The position numbers and the translations under genes are program-made. A model generated the notes under the pieces. It saw only the letters and a program-made list of their open reading frames with translations, did no database searches and had not been told where the DNA came from. A DNA stretch of 64,000 bases from Yponomeuta sedellus (Eukaryota > Arthropoda > Insecta > Lepidoptera > Yponomeutidae), in contig OW203722.1 of assembly GCA_934045075.1 (NCBI GenBank), positions 18,135,486 to 18,199,485 of the forward strand, read 5' to 3'. Position 1 is the first letter of the stretch. Each line of letters starts with the position of its first letter. Of this stretch, positions 20,203 to 30,678 are shown in pieces.

Positions 20203-22576
20203 ACTTGTGCTGACGAAAACGTATTAGAATGTCGAACAGTGGATCTTGTGTGGTAGGCCCCGCATACTGAATATCATTTACTGAGAGCCCTGATGAGGTG
20301 CGAGCCGATGCATCGAACACGACGCGAATTTTGGTCGACTCACTGCTCTCTTTGATGACTGGATGGTGGGGTACGACATAGGCGTTTGTAGGTAACGGTG
20401 TCGGTAGCTCTGAAAGGTGACCAAGATCATGATACTCTTTTATAAAGGCAGTGTAGTCCTCTTTCAGCTGAGGTTGTTTTTTAAATCGATTTTCTAGATT
20501 AGCGAAACGTTTTTTAGCAAACTGATAAGACTCTCCCAGAGTGTCGCGATCTGCGCAAAGCGGAAGGCCAACGCAAAAGCGCCCGTCGGCGTTGCGAGTA
20601 GTGTTGGCAAGGAAGTGCTTTTCGCAGGCTTCTTCCTCTGTTGTAGGAATTTTGGTTTCGGGAAAGCTTTCTAGTTCCCAGAATTTTGTTAGTTCTTCAT
20701 CAATAGTAAGGAAATTGCATGATATAGGTGTGTCTGTGTTAGGCTGTGACCTTTTGTTAAGCATAGGCCCTGCAATCAACCAGCCAAGTTTGGAGCTACG
20801 CAAGCTAAGATTGTCAGCGCCGAAAGAATGTTGTTTGGAGCCTATCAGGTCCCAAAATAGGTCGGCGCCAATAAGCATGTCAATAGGTGATGACTCATTG
20901 AAGTTGGAATCTGCCATCTTGTAGTTAGACAAGTCGAGATGACTTATGTTGAATGTAGCCTTAGGCAGGTTGTCAGAAATGGTAGGTAAAACCAGACAAG
21001 TCATTATTACTTGGAATGAGCCATCACTGGAGTTGAGTTGGATAGAACAGCGTTCTGTATTTAAGTTTAATGGTGTCCCTCCGATGCCCACTATTCCAAC
21101 ATTTGAAGGCTGAGGAGCAAGATTTAGGCGAAGCTTTACAGCCTCTGTTATGAATGATGTTTGGCTTCCGCAGTCGAGCAGCGCTCTGACTGAAATAGTG
21201 TCATTAGTAGTAGGGTTGGTTAGTTGGACCTTGGCTGTACATAGCAACACCTCTGAGTTGGACACCACTGACATAGCCAGGGTCTCAGAATTGGGCCCTG
21301 CAGTGGTCTCTGGAGTCAGGTGTAATAAAGAGTTGTGACGCCTTTTACAAAGTCTGCATGAACCGGGAAGCCTGCAGCGGCCGGCTTCATGTCCAACTCG
21401 TAAGCAATTTTGACACAACTTTAATGAAGTGACTATTGAGTGTCTCTCCTGTGGCGTTTTAGACTTGAAAGTGGAACATTCATATAGGCGGTGTTCGCCT
21501 TTGCAAACCTTGCATGCAAGAGATAGATTAGCACCATGGGGTTTATTTGAGTTGGAAGTGGCCAGCATAGCCCTACTTTGTGTCTTTTGCAAAGTCGTAG
21601 AGGGTGCATTGTTAGGTTTAAACTGTGGCCTATCGGCTTTGTTTCGTTGCACAGTTTCGAGCACATCAGCGCGAGCCTTTAGGAAATCAAAAAAATTCTC
21701 AGTGGATGGGACATCAGGCAACAAACTGCGGTGCTCTTCCCACTTGAAGTAAGTATTTGAATCTAGCTTGGCCGAGATAAAGTAAATTATTAGTACATCC
21801 CATTTATCAGTTGGTAGGCCTAGTGTGGCAAGAGCTCTTAAGTTCTTTGTGACATGGTCTATTATAAATCTGAGAGACTTGTCAGTTTCACGCACAGTCT
21901 CAAGTGAGAAAAGGGCTTTTAAATGATTATTAATCAGTTGTCTTTTGTTATCATACCGTTGGTTTAAGAGTTCCCAAGCTTTATAGTAGTTTCCATCAGT
22001 TACTTCTAGGTTACAGATAACTCGAGCAGCCTCACCTTCCAAATAGGAATTGAGGTAATAGAATTTGTGAATGCCTTTAATCTTAGGATTGTCGTGCACC
22101 AATGAGCTGAAGGTTTCTTTGAACTCCAGCCATTTGTAGTAGGTGCCGTCAAAATTAGGGATTTTAATGACAGGCAGTCGAAAGCTTAATGTGTCATTTT
22201 CATGTTGGCAGTGTGAAGATAGTGAATTTGCTTGAATAAATGCCTCATCTGGAATAGGCTTGGAAGGTGAGTTTGCCTTCACGAGTCTCTGAGCTGTGGC
22301 AATGCAATGGTAGAATTCCTGTTCTACTAAATCTCTAACATCTAATTCTTGATTTTGGTTAGCAACATTCAAAATCTCTATCTGACCCTGCAGCTCATCA
22401 AATTCAATTAAAAGTGCTTCCATTCTCGATAGTCTCATTACAAGTTGACTAGTTTCTGTTTCAGAAATACTGTCAAAGGATCCGATTTGCTCTAAATAGT
22501 TTTTAAATTTTGTAACACGTCCCTTAATGGAGCTTCTTTTCATACATAATTCCTTTAATTTATTTTCATCTGCCAT
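20132..22576 (-). CDS. BEL/Pao gag-protease-RT (N-terminal part)
   Basis: Likely start MADENKLKEL at 22,576; an in-frame Met lies 11 codons upstream at 22,609 (numbering from there). Gag with a coiled N-terminus and a DUF1759-like region around PNFDGTYYKW (151-160). Three Cys/His knuckles at 366-430 (CKVCKGEH, CQNCLRVGH, CRLCKRRH). Retropepsin motif LLDCGSQTSF at 477-486. RT begins after ~670, with RVVFDASART. The frame breaks just after HKYVLSGD, where the conserved segment carrying the first catalytic Asp region (motif A) is mostly gone and the frame shifts. An intact copy would make one Gag-Pol polyprotein; this one would end at residue 825. Confidence 0.9.
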   Translation of the reverse strand: MADENKLKELCMKRSSIKGRVTKFKNYLEQIGSFDSISETETSQLVMRLSRMEALLIEFDELQGQIEILNVANQNQELDVRDLVEQEFYHCIATAQRLVKANSPSKPIPDEAFIQANSLSSHCQHENDTLSFRLPVIKIPNFDGTYYKWLEFKETFSSLVHDNPKIKGIHKFYYLNSYLEGEAARVICNLEVTDGNYYKAWELLNQRYDNKRQLINNHLKALFSLETVRETDKSLRFIIDHVTKNLRALATLGLPTDKWDVLIIYFISAKLDSNTYFKWEEHRSLLPDVPSTENFFDFLKARADVLETVQRNKADRPQFKPNNAPSTTLQKTQSRAMLATSNSNKPHGANLSLACKVCKGEHRLYECSTFKSKTPQERHSIVTSLKLCQNCLRVGHEAGRCRLPGSCRLCKRRHNSLLHLTPETTAGPNSETLAMSVVSNSEVLLCTAKVQLTNPTTNDTISVRALLDCGSQTSFITEAVKLRLNLAPQPSNVGIVGIGGTPLNLNTERCSIQLNSSDGSFQVIMTCLVLPTISDNLPKATFNISHLDLSNYKMADSNFNESSPIDMLIGADLFWDLIGSKQHSFGADNLSLRSSKLGWLIAGPMLNKRSQPNTDTPISCNFLTIDEELTKFWELESFPETKIPTTEEEACEKHFLANTTRNADGRFCVGLPLCADRDTLGESYQFAKKRFANLENRFKKQPQLKEDYTAFIKEYHDLGHLSELPTPLPTNAYVVPHHPVIKESSESTKIRVVFDASARTSSGLSVNDIQYAGPTTQDPLFDILIRFRQHKYVLSGDPPKRLRPTSTNYNLAGK

Positions 22577-23807
22577 GATTAGGAATAAAAAACGAGACCA
22601 GCGAGACAAGAAACAATTAAATAGGTAAATGAAATATTTAGCATACGATACGCTCCTTACTCCAAACGAGTCCCCACGAAGCCGAAGTGGAGACTACTGG
22701 CGCTGTCACGGAGTGGAGTGCAGTTTAAGCCGCGGTCGAAGTAGGGGCAGCGTGACAGTAGGGAGCCAGTTGATGATTGGGGAGCGCCGCTTTGATGAGC
22801 TGGAATTGTTTTAATATGGAAAGCTTGAATGTCTGCCAGCAAAACGTTGTAAGTGCTGGTGATGCAAAGGGAAGCCAGTATAAACTAGGTTGAATTAGAG
22901 CAATAGTGAGATGGAACCTTGAAAATAATGTTGCTTTCTTAGTTTTAGTTATTGAACTTTTGGCTCTATTTACAGGTTGCAGAGTTAGGTTTATAAAGAT
23001 TGTTATTCAGTAGGCAGGCAGTGAGTTTAGTAGGGCCTTAGGCGAATAACAGATTCAGTTTGTAGCTGCTTGCAATTATGTTGATATGCTGGCAAAGTTG
23101 GCTTAAAGGAAGTGCTAGATATATCGATAGGCGCAAACAGTAGACAGCAGGCGTGCGGTTTGTTGTAGCAGAAGGTAGGCAGACACAGTGAATAAATAGG
23201 CAAACCACACTGTAGGTAAATAGGCACACAATAGATGATATTAAGTTAAGAGTTTTGACCCTCGAGAAAACTAGTCTAGCTAAGTGCGCTAGTCGAAGGG
23301 GATAATGGGATACTTAGATAGAAAGGAACGGGCTCACATTAATAGGGCAGGTAGGCCTTGCTGAGTCGGTCTTCTTCCGGCCGCTGGCTTGGAGACTGCG
23401 TAGGTAGGCGAGGTTCCAGTATGCAGGGTTTGAAGTTAGCTTGGATGTCTGGTGTCTTGAGGTTGGTTTGAATTGCTCTCTGGATGGGTCAACGTCTTCC
23501 TGGTCGCTAGTTGCACGTATATGGTTGGTCGTGGTGAAACACTGAGCTTTCTTGACAGGTTATATTGGCAGCACAACTTGTAGGCGCGTTGCAGGCGACA
23601 CGGTGAGGTAATCCCTAGGGTCGGGCCGCACGATGTGTAGACACGTAGGTAAGTAGTTAGGCAAGAAGTAGAAGAATCGTGGCGAAGCACTCTGCTTTCG
23701 TGAAAGGTTTCTTGCTGCACGATGTCTGCAGTGTAGGGCGTGGCACGTGGATTGCTTATACTTTTGCGTAAAAGTGTTTTATCAGGACCTTTCTATTGCT
23801 TGCAGGT
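22577..23807 (-). other. BEL/Pao untranslated leader
   Basis: About 1.2 kb between the primer site and gag, with no conserved frame. Long for a leader; it may contain packaging signals. TAGGCAGGCAG-like words recur but I see no clear secondary structure. Confidence 0.7.
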
Positions 23808-23823
23808 CCTGTCACGGTCGCCA
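23808..23823 (-). other. primer binding site candidate
   Basis: In element orientation TGGCGACCGTGACAGG starts 2 nt after the 5' LTR; TGG would pair with the CCA end of a tRNA. Which tRNA is uncertain: I note a 9-nt match (CCTGTCACG) to the anticodon arm of tRNA-Asp, which is not where priming normally occurs. Confidence 0.6.
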
Positions 23824-23825
23824 GA

Positions 23826-24026
23826 TGTTTTGAATCTTGAGTAAAACTCGTAAATTGTAGGTTTAGATTTAATAAAAGGCAAAAGTATTAAAATAGGTAC
23901 AGGAAATGAGCGCGGACGCCGCCCGAGAGGCGGCGCCCGTTCGATTTTTTTAAATTCACAGACAAGAGAGAGAACCATAGACTACAAAAACAAAAGAAGA
24001 AAGGAAATAGAACGTAAGCGTGAACA
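23826..24026 (-). repeat. BEL/Pao 5' LTR
   Basis: Same 201 bp as the 3' LTR, no difference seen. Its outer end abuts ATTTTCTCGGG, the first bases of the second block copy. Confidence 0.93.
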
Positions 24027-26458
24027 ATTTTCTCGGGAAAATTGTTTTCGCTACCGAGACCGGACTATTTATAGATCAATCGATCAGAAGCTATTTATGT
24101 TCTCTATACATAGCTCTAATGCTAGCTCTTATGGCTCATGAAATAAGTGCGATTATAAGTTTTTATGTGGCGGACTGTATACGTCCCAAAGGGCACAGGG
24201 CTTCTTTCAGAGAGATAGAATATGGGCTTAATTATCACACGTGACTACCGTGTATGGGAAATTTCAAGTGTGATTCTTCTTACATAAGTATCTTTCCAAT
24301 TTATTATGGTATGTACTCTGGTGTACAATAAGGAATATTCTTATGTTATATATCTTATTTTATATATTTTTATGTAGCGTATACACCACTGCAAGGCGAG
24401 AGAAGGCCTGTTCTCTCAGAAAGACAAAAGTATGAGAATTTAGCATAATAATTAGGTAAATTATTCAACATATGTATTATTACTATTATTTTGTCTATAA
24501 TTGATTGACCTCACAGATTGCAAAATTATGATGTTGACATGTAATAATATTACATGTCAATAGGTATCATAATTTTGCAATTTTCTTTTTGACATTTGTA
24601 AATTTGATTGTTATTTCTAAATTTGATTGTTATTATGTACGGAGTCTTGACTTGTAATGAATATTACCAATAAATGATGTCTTTGTCTATTTAAGAGCTT
24701 AATTACCACGCGTGCCTACTGCGGATTGGTCATTTCAAGCTTTATAGTTTTTGAACACCTGAGACACTCAAGTTTCCTTAGTAGGTGTGTAAGTTAGGTA
24801 CTTAAGTTAGTGGCTACGGAACCTTTGGCCAAGTCGGACTTGCACTTGGCCAGTTTTTTTTATTATAGACGAAATCTGAATACCAAAAGAAAATAAAAGG
24901 ACGGTCATTTTAGATAGACAGAAAATTTTTGCACAAAAATTCGTCGGAAATCCCATCCTCTAAAACAATGATCTGAACTGTGCATTCCATAACACGCTCC
25001 CCTTTTCGCGCGGTAGTGAATAAAAAGAGCGAAATATAAAGCTGGCTTCGTATGTACCAAATAGTACCAATGCTATGCAACAGGCCTTCCAGGTCTGGTT
25101 AATGTTGTAGGATCTTTTAAAAATGGGCATTTGCTAAGATTAGCACTCTTTGGGAAAGATAAAAGGTACGCGAAACCGGCGTGCGTACATGCAACGACTT
25201 ATGAACGGTGATGAAGCAAAGGTAATTTGTCACGATCGTGGCAAGTGGCAGTCCCTGGTCTCTGCCTACCCCCTTCTGGGACAAAGGCGTGAGGTCACGT
25301 ATTATACAAAAGAAACATATACATTAAAGGGCTTACTTTATAAAAGTCTGACCTTAGCAAATCGTGGTCACCTGTGGCAAACATTGTTAAAATGCAGCCA
25401 TCTTTTTCTGTAACACTTATGTTTGTACGATTTTTTAGTTTTCTTCAATAGATTTATTATTATGTTTTGTGTGTTCATTTCTAAGTTTAGACCTCTACGA
25501 TTGGCGGCACTTGCCCATTAGCTTAGTTGGAAGAGCGCTGGTACGGTTAGCCAGAGGTCGCGGGTTCGAGTCCCGGCATGGGTGGAATTTTGAGCCTCCA
25601 ATAGGTTTTCGAAATTGTCCTCAGCACGGGTTAGTGCAACAAGAAAGAATATAAATACATTTTTATTTTATCAATCTTAGGTTATTCGCAAGGGACGTTA
25701 AACCGTTGGTACCGGCTGTCATATAATGACAGTCGTTAAGCTATGTCGGAGGCCTTACGACCGACTTGATAACTTCTGACAGTAAGGCGCGCTACTATCT
25801 TACATGCCTCCTCTAACCCGGACTTAGCCCTCGTGGCGGAGTATGGCTTCACCTTCCAGCGATGCAGGAGAAGACCCGTGCCCCGGCAGTGGGGACATAC
25901 AAAGATTTGATATCATCATATCATCAAGCATTTTATTAGTTAGGACTTTAACTGCGTCGACCATGAACCCTATCTACGGGCACGATATGTTCCATGAGCT
26001 GACGAAAACGGACTCCAGGTGCTTTTAAAATACGCCAACTAAAATTCGACGCGGGCGATAAAAAATGTAGGTCGTTATCACTTAAGGTGCTACGCGGAAA
26101 ACTAGCTCCACCAATGGAAAAAAATATACATTTTTGTAACGTGGCTTTAAAATAAGTAAACATTATTACACTATTTTTATTTTTAATGCACTAACCCGTG
26201 CTAAGGAACAAATTTAAAAACCTATTTAGAGGCTAAAATTTCACCCATGCCGGGATTCGAACCCGCAACCTCTGGCTAACCGTACCAGCGCTCTACCAAT
26301 TGAGCCAATGGGCGACTCACGGCATCAGTGAAATTTCGAACCTCTTTACAATATTCTCTGTATTACGTACAGGCAGCGACATCTGACTTAAGCAAATTGC
26401 ATTACTTACAGCCCCGACTACCTACTTTGCAGTTAGGTTTAACATCGGAACGATATCA
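24027..26458. repeat. 2.43-kb duplicated block, copy 2
   Basis: Same content as 14,784-17,215 at +9243: SINE-B pieces (24,168-24,298), LINE tail scrap (24,305-24,361), palindrome (24,517-24,582), LINE coding fragment (25,149-25,295, plus), SINE-A (25,513-25,659, plus), 5S-derived SINE (25,688-25,905, plus) and a SINE-A unit (26,164-26,458, minus). It continues without a break into the tandem array to the right, so this copy looks like the native location. Confidence 0.95.
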
Positions 26459-26873
26459 CTGTACCCACATGATTACACTATTTTTATTTTTAATGCACTA
26501 ACCCGTGCTAATTAACAAATTTAAAAACCTATTTAGAGGCTAAAAATTTCACCCATGCCGGGTTTCGAACCCGCAACCTCTGGCTATCCGTACCAGCGCT
26601 CTACCAATTGAGCCAATGGGCGACTCACGGCATCAGTGAAATTTTGAACCTCTTTACAATATTCTCTGTATTACGTACAGGCAGCGACATCTGACTTAAG
26701 CAAATTGCATTACTTACAGCCCCGACTACCTACTTTGTAGTTAGGTTTAACATCGGAACGATATCACTGTACCCACATGATTACACTATTTTTATTTTTA
26801 ATGCACTAACCCGTGCTAAGGAACAAATTTAAAAACCTATTTAGAGGCTAAAAATTTCACCCATGCCGGGTTT
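26165..26873 (-). repeat. tandem array of a 308-bp SINE-A unit
   Basis: TTACACTATTTTTATTTTTAA starts units at 26,165, 26,473 and 26,781, exactly 308 bp apart. The third unit breaks off at ACCCATGCCGGGTTT. tRNA-like cores are at 26,243-26,313 and 26,551-26,621 (minus). The array is a small satellite built from a tRNA-bearing element. Confidence 0.92.
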
Positions 26874-26885
26874 AATTTGAAATAA

Positions 26886-27165
26886 AAATAGTGTAATCAT
26901 GTGGGTACAGTGATATCGTTCCGATGTTAAACCTAACTGCAAAGTAGGTAGTCGGGGATGTAAGTAATGCAATTTGCTTAAGTCAGATGTCGCTGCCTGT
27001 ACGTAATACAGAGAATATTGTAAAGAGGTTCGAAATTTCATTGATGCCGTGAGTCGCCCATTGGCTCAATTGGTAGAGCGCTGGTACGGATAGCCAGAGG
27101 TTGCGGGTTCGAATCCCGGCATGGGTGAATTTTTTAGCCTCTAAATAGGTTTTTAAAGTAAACAT
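26886..27165 (+). mobile_element. SINE-A unit, inverted at the end of the array
   Basis: Same unit in the opposite direction, starting AAAATAGTGTAATCATGTGGG. tRNA-like core at 27,056-27,126 (plus), tail AGCCTCTAAATAGGTTTTTAA. With the array it forms a large inverted repeat. Confidence 0.85.
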
Positions 27166-27269
27166 TAAATAACTTCATAAATGCAGAAGCCTTTTTTAGA
27201 ACCTACTGAAAAGAACCTAGATCCAAGATCTAGGACTTTAAAGCAGTTCTCCCATAAACGGCGGAAACC

Positions 27270-27450
27270 GATCAACGTCCTAGGTAGCGCATCTATCAAC
27301 CATTCAAAAGGTTTCGGATTCAAACCTCGGCTGGGGGAAAAAACCACGGTTTTAGATGTTTAAATGTTTGTGATGTCGCTGTCTCTGGTTCCCAAAACAC
27401 AGGGTATCCTAGTGTGGAGCCAGTCGCAATGTATGTGCCTGTATGTAAAT
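27270..27450 (+). mobile_element. SINE-D copy
   Basis: tRNA-like box region (GGTAGCGCATCTATCAACC ... GGATTCAAACCTCGGC) followed by GTTTGTGATGTCGCTGTCTCTGGTTCCC and TGTGGAGCCAGTCGCAATGT. Related bodies lie at 37,420-37,520 and 43,515-43,690. Confidence 0.5.
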
Positions 27451-28420
27451 GTTATTGTTTGTTTATGATTTATCCTTGGTTCTAGACAGTAGATCCTAAA
27501 AATAGCTGTCACAGCTGTTTATGATGTTACTTATGTTTTACTTTGTGAAACTTGAAAAACCATGAGGGAAGCTTAGGTGCAGTGGGCATCAACTGACTGA
27601 TGATGATGATGACTTTAAAAAAAACGTATTATAAAAGAAATTAATGTTTTTTTTATTCCATTGGTAGCGCTAGTTAGCAAGTTGTAGCGCCTTAACAAAC
27701 GCCCCTTGCCATTTTAAGGTCATAATAGAATTTTATTGGCCCAGAAATGCAATTATTAAGGTCTTGCACCTACAGTAGTAGTGTTTTTTCGTGCTTCACT
27801 ATCAGTCATTACGCGGTTCAACGTACATAAAAATCTACGATCAGTCCGGTATGAAACAGGATTTTATACGAATTGTAACTGATTATTGATCACATTCTCA
27901 CAGACTCAATAAGGTCTTGAATGTAGATATACATTATTTATTATTGAACTCGAAAAACATTATTTTGACATAACAGTTTCGTAACACGTTACTCAAAAGT
28001 ATTACACCTGTTACAATAAGGGCCGATTTCATAAAACTACAATTCACGGTTAACTATGACGATTCCATGTATATTTTGTAGCTGTTAACTTATAGTTTAC
28101 CGACTAGGAAGGCTTGGCTTCGTAATGTGTAGGAAGTTTCCAAAACCTTTTAGGTAATATACACCTGTTTAAGTGTTACATAAACTTGTAAAACGAAGAG
28201 CACTTGGTATTTGCATTTTTATGTATTTTAAATTTTTTGCATAGTATTCTCTATCTGTTTATCTCGCATCTGCTAACAAACTAGAGTAGAAATACAACGG
28301 AACGTATTTTGCTGTATTTATTTGAATTCGCCTAGTTAGAACTCACTAGAGTTAACTCTGAGGTTTCTGCACTAAGCTACAGAGTTGGGCCTTTGTACGT
28401 AGCAAGCGCTGAGGTCTGTA
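27451..28420. other. unassigned intergenic sequence
   Basis: No gene recognised. A (GAT)n run near 27,600, otherwise AT-rich and featureless to me. Confidence 0.45.
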
Positions 28421-28493
28421 AGATGAGATGAGATGAGATGAGATGAGATGAGATGAGATGAGATGAGATGAGATGAGATGAGATGAGATGAGA
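28421..28493 (+). repeat. (AGATG)n microsatellite
   Basis: About 14 perfect pentamers that touch the LINE 3' tail at 28,494 (minus strand: GAATATTCTCATCTCATC...). Confidence 0.95.
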
Positions 28494-28860
28494 ATATTCT
28501 TTATTGTACACACCAGAAAATAATTACAGAGGCAACAGTTACAAAAGGAGAGGTACAATTGGCGGCCTTATTGCTGATAGCAATTTCTTCCAGGCAACCT
28601 TAAATCGGAAATTTTGCAGACGTATAAATTGAGACGGGTATAGTATTTTCTAAGGTTAACACGAGCAGTAGATATGTCATCCGGGACCACGGCACCTGAA
28701 AAAGTGCCGAAACGTTGGAAAATTGAAAAAATGTAATGAACGAGCATAAATCTGTATAAAAACAGTTTTAATTGAGACGGGTAGTTGGTGCTCATCGAAT
28801 ATTAATGTAAATGTATTATGTAAATAATTCTGGCACTAGGGTTTCCTCGCGATGTTTTAC
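28494..28860 (-). mobile_element. CR1/jockey-type LINE 3' UTR, interrupted
   Basis: On the minus strand it contains ACTACCCGTCTCAATT, GGAAGAAATTGCTATCAGCA and ends AATAAAGAATATTC followed by (TCATC)n. A 129-bp insert at 28,641-28,769 splits it. Confidence 0.8.
28641..28769 (+). mobile_element. 129-bp insertion with 14-bp target duplication
   Basis: Flanked by AATTGAGACGGGTA at 28,627-28,640 and again at 28,770-28,783. It holds the two-stem motif at 28,681-28,718 (CCGG-GACCA-CGGCAC ... GTGCCG-AAACG-TTGG). Probably a very short non-autonomous retroelement, perhaps Penelope-related; that link is a guess. Confidence 0.7.
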
Positions 28861-28944
28861 TTTACATTTAACGAGTGTTGTATTTCTACTACAACTTCGT
28901 ACATGTACGTAGATTAGAATACAAAGACAAAATCAAAGTATCAT

Positions 28945-29018
28945 ATGTCGGGATTTGAACCCACGGCCTTCCAAACGTGAGGCCGACGTTTTGCCGCTGC
29001 GTTACCGCCGCGATTGCC
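28945..29018 (-). mobile_element. tRNA-like SINE head
   Basis: Minus strand: GCGGTAACGCAGCGGCAAAA (box A region) and GTGGGTTCAAATCCCGAC (T arm). No family members elsewhere in the window, so this is a single tRNA-derived fragment. Confidence 0.5.
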
Positions 29019-29479
29019 ACGCAATTTACATTGTTAAAGGACCTTCAAACGAGAAATTAAAGTGTGGTGTGAGTATAAAATAAAATAATTGTAGTAAATA
29101 ACTAAGAGCTCCGTCTCATAAGTTTTACCTCACTTATGAAAGCACGGATAAGCTCTTCTTTACTCTACATATTGTAGCATATCAATATAATGAGGTACCC
29201 ATACTTAATAATGTATCAATTTTGTAAAGTTCAAGAGACGGTTGAACTTTATGTAATTGTGGATCTCATAAGATACAATTAATATTGCAAGAATAAAGCA
29301 GGAGTGCTTAATAATATTATCGAGTTTTATTTAAAATAGAAATTCGTTAGACAATTATATTTTTTGTAGTGTCACATGAACGGTTGGCACATAAGTTATT
29401 TAAAATCTTTTTCAGTATCCATAGCAACCAACTGAACCATAGAGTTGGTATGCCAACTACTTCACATTCTCGGAAGTTT

Positions 29480-29653
29480 TTAAGAATTTAGAGATAAATT
29501 CTTCAGTCCCATTCTGTAACTTAAATCTTGTAGTTTAGGCCCGAAAAGAGGTTTTGTTAACATGTCAGCCAATTAAATTTCAGACGGAACTTGATTTACT
29601 TTGAAATCTTCATTACAGACACATTCCCGAATGAAGAAATGTTTTAGCTTGAA
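29480..29653 (-). pseudogene. copia pol C-terminal end, copy 1
   Basis: Minus frame FKLKHFFIRECVCNEDFKVN, then a stop in place of a Gln, then LADMLTKPLFGP: the terminal part of copia RNase H (ADxxTKPL hallmark). It lies immediately after the gag fragment, so protease, integrase, RT and most of RNase H are deleted. Confidence 0.8.
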
Positions 29654-30063
29654 GTGCTTTGGAGGTCATCATGATAGTCAACAGATCGTCATTGATGTTA
29701 ACGTCCATGTCGGCCAGCTTGTCTACTGTATCCATAAACTTGCTAAGGTGACTGCGTACGTCATGTCCTTCTAGTTTCGTTAAGATCAGTTGTTTTAGTA
29801 GAGACGTCTTTCGTGCAGGTCCCTTGCTGGCATACGTATTCTTTAACTTGTCCCATACATATTTAGCAGTGCCGCAGTTTTTAATTTGTTGAAGCTCAGA
29901 TGGAGCGATAATAAGGATGAGTTCAGATTTAACTAATCTGTCCGTATCTACGTCTTCGGCAATTGCGTTCGGAGCCAACGTATCTCCATAGTATTTGTCT
30001 CACTAGGACCGCCTCTGCTTGTATTACTCACGTATCATAGTTGTCTATTTTTGCACTTGACAT
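29613..30063 (-). pseudogene. copia gag fragment, copy 1
   Basis: Starts MSSAKIDNYDT with a TGA at codon 12, reads on as VIQAEAVLVRQ, then shifts frame into APNAIAEDVDTDRLVKSELI. Later IKNCGTAKYVWDKLKNTYAS and KFMDTVDKLADM are typical of copia Gag (UBN2-like). The frame ends after joining the pol tail out of frame. Non-functional. Confidence 0.82.
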
Positions 30064-30085
30064 TTTATTTGGGTAATTACATTAT

Positions 30086-30204
30086 GTTCATACCACTTGA
30101 ACTTCACATGGTATCAGAACTTTCGAAGTTGCAAGAATATTAAATTTTGATATTCTAGCAATTTAAAAAATTCTGGTATCATAAGAAGTTCAAGTGGCAT
30201 GAAC
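30086..30204. repeat. leader hairpin of the copia remnant, copy 1
   Basis: GTTCATACCACTTGAACTTC is mirrored by GAAGTTCAAGTGGCATGAAC, and inner parts (TGGTATCAGAA/TTCTGGTATCA-like and GCAAGAATAT/ATATTCTAGC) also pair. It lies in the 5' leader between primer site and gag. Second copy at 31,111-31,229. Confidence 0.75.
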
Positions 30205-30236
30205 TTGGTTTTATACAGGTGTGAACTAGATTTACG

Positions 30237-30247
30237 CTCTGCTACCA
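30237..30247 (-). other. primer binding site, initiator tRNA-Met
   Basis: Element orientation TGGTAGCAGAG, complementary to the CTCTGCTACCA 3' end of insect initiator tRNA-Met, directly after the LTR. Repeated at 31,262-31,272. Confidence 0.8.
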
Positions 30248-30504
30248 TGTAAAGTTCAAGAGACGGTTGAACTTTATGTAATTGTGGATCTCATAAGATA
30301 CAATTAATATTGCAAGAATAAAGCAGGAGTGCTAAATAATATTATCGAGTTTTATTTAAAATAGAAATTCGTTAGACAATTATATTTTTTGTAGTGTCAC
30401 ATGAACGGTTGGCACATAAGTTATTTAAAATCTTTTTCAGTATCCATAGCAACCAACTGAACCATAGAGTTGGTATGCCAACTACTTCACATTCTCGGAA
30501 GTTT

Positions 30505-30678
30505 TTAAGAATTTAGAGATAAATTCTTCAGTCCCATTCTGTAACTTAAATCTTGTAGTTTAGGCCCGAAAAGAGGTTTTGTTAACATGTCAGCCAATTA
30601 AATTTCAGACGGAACTTGATTTACTTTGAAATCTTCATTACAGACACATTCCCGAATGAAGAAATGTTTTAGCTTGAA
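30505..30678 (-). pseudogene. copia pol C-terminal end, copy 2
   Basis: Same sequence and stop as copy 1, 1,025 bp away. Confidence 0.8.

Larger units (their letters stand above)
17217..24026 (-). mobile_element. BEL/Pao LTR retrotransposon, full length but RT-defective
   Basis: Two 201-bp LTRs (17,217-17,417 and 23,826-24,026) with TG...CA ends look identical by eye. Between them, on the minus strand, lie a ~1.2-kb leader, Gag-protease-RT start, then RT-RNase H-integrase. Identical LTRs suggest recent insertion. No target-site duplication is visible (ATCAA on the left, ATTTT on the right), which is abnormal for this class and coincides with the ends of the duplicated 2.43-kb block. Confidence 0.93.

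Noticed and set aside
17212..24031. Target-site duplication of the BEL/Pao element
   Set aside because: Flanks ATCAA and ATTTT agree in only one base at the junction.
26165..27165. CRISPR array
   Set aside because: Units are 308 bp, contiguous, without spacers, and the genome is eukaryotic.
28681..28718. Hammerhead ribozyme
   Set aside because: GAAAC is present but the CUGANGA core and a GUH cleavage site in the proper place are not.
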